Assembly (NCBI RefSeq): GCF_004345725.1
Contig: NZ_SLXG01000010.1
Location: forward strand, 1-64,000
Source: Crenobacter luteus
GTDB taxonomy: Bacteria; Pseudomonadota; Gammaproteobacteria; Burkholderiales; Chromobacteriaceae
Reading direction: 5' to 3'
Length of the DNA stretch: 64,000 nucleotides
This document shows positions 63,919 to 64,000 of this stretch, in pieces. Each line of letters begins with the position of its first letter. Position 1 is the first letter of the stretch. The notes below the pieces were generated by a model. That model was not told the origin of the DNA and ran no database searches. It saw only the letters and a list, made by a program, of their open reading frames with translations. Both the position numbers and the translations under genes were made by a program.

Positions 63919-64000
63919 GCAGGTGGCGGCCCTGCGGGCGGTGCGCTCCGTTCAGGCTGCCCGGCCGTGAGCCGGCGCGCCTTGGCCGCTGCGGGGCAGG

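Overview
The window is a GC-rich (roughly two-thirds G+C by eye), densely coded bacterial chromosome segment. Gene content and order (folC-SPOR-cvpA-purF-metZ, gph-trpE, trpG-trpD, an aot/aru arginine cluster, finR-fpr, a PsrA-like fatty-acid regulator) point to a beta-proteobacterium. A Neisseriales (Chromobacteriaceae-like) host is my best guess, inferred from content and not proven. No rRNA, tRNA, CRISPR or prophage was seen. The only mobile DNA is the last ~95 bases of an ISL3-type insertion sequence at the left edge.

Layout. 0.1-3.7 kb: two paralogous NCS2 xanthine/uracil-type permeases, each with the same double operator upstream, and a small periplasmic protein. 3.9-7.6 kb: tyrB, an NlpC/P60 lipoprotein and uup. 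7.7-14.1 kb: a rightward housekeeping run (two small proteins, folC, SPOR protein, cvpA, purF, metZ). 14.2-22.9 kb: fatty-acid oxidation (PsrA-like TetR, fadE, fadL, fadB-like, fadA) with AAAC-N4-GTTT operators before psrA and fadL. 23-26.3 kb: a PilZ-like protein and the argP/argO pair. 26.4-30.5 kb: prmB, pgm, trpD, trpG. 30.7-32.1 kb: a Cache-domain sensor whose histidine kinase core is degenerate. 32.5-41.7 kb: arginine/ornithine uptake and succinyltransferase catabolism (aotJQMP, argR, aruCFGD), ending in a terminator with no astB or astE. 41.8-48.7 kb: LysR, a DUF1338/HglS-type enzyme, a class III aminotransferase and a YdiJ-type FAD/FeS enzyme. Together these could take 2-aminoadipate through 2-oxoadipate and D-2-hydroxyglutarate to 2-oxoglutarate. 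48.7-51 kb: gph-trpE with a possible Trp leader peptide. 51-53 kb: a fasciclin-domain protein, ECF sigma and anti-sigma factor. 53-57 kb: finR/fpr, an XdhC C-terminal-domain protein, an SDR and rpe. 57-64 kb: apaG, a 27-residue membrane peptide, an ATM1-type ABC exporter, nudC, ybdK, a CPA2 antiporter, mtfA and a small protein.

The strongest unexplained signal is a 9-mer, TTGGCCGAG (usually GTTGGCCGAG followed by G or C). I count 41 exact copies on the two strands, where base composition predicts about one. It occurs in several reading frames (spelling Leu-Ala-Glu, Ser-Ala-Asn, Leu-Gly-Gln and Trp-Pro-Ser). Its intergenic copies all sit at transcription ends or between genes, twice as inverted pairs forming a hairpin. 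This is how neisserial DNA uptake sequences behave, but the word is unrelated to the GTCTGAA-type dialects, so it may be an undescribed uptake or other genome-wide signal sequence.
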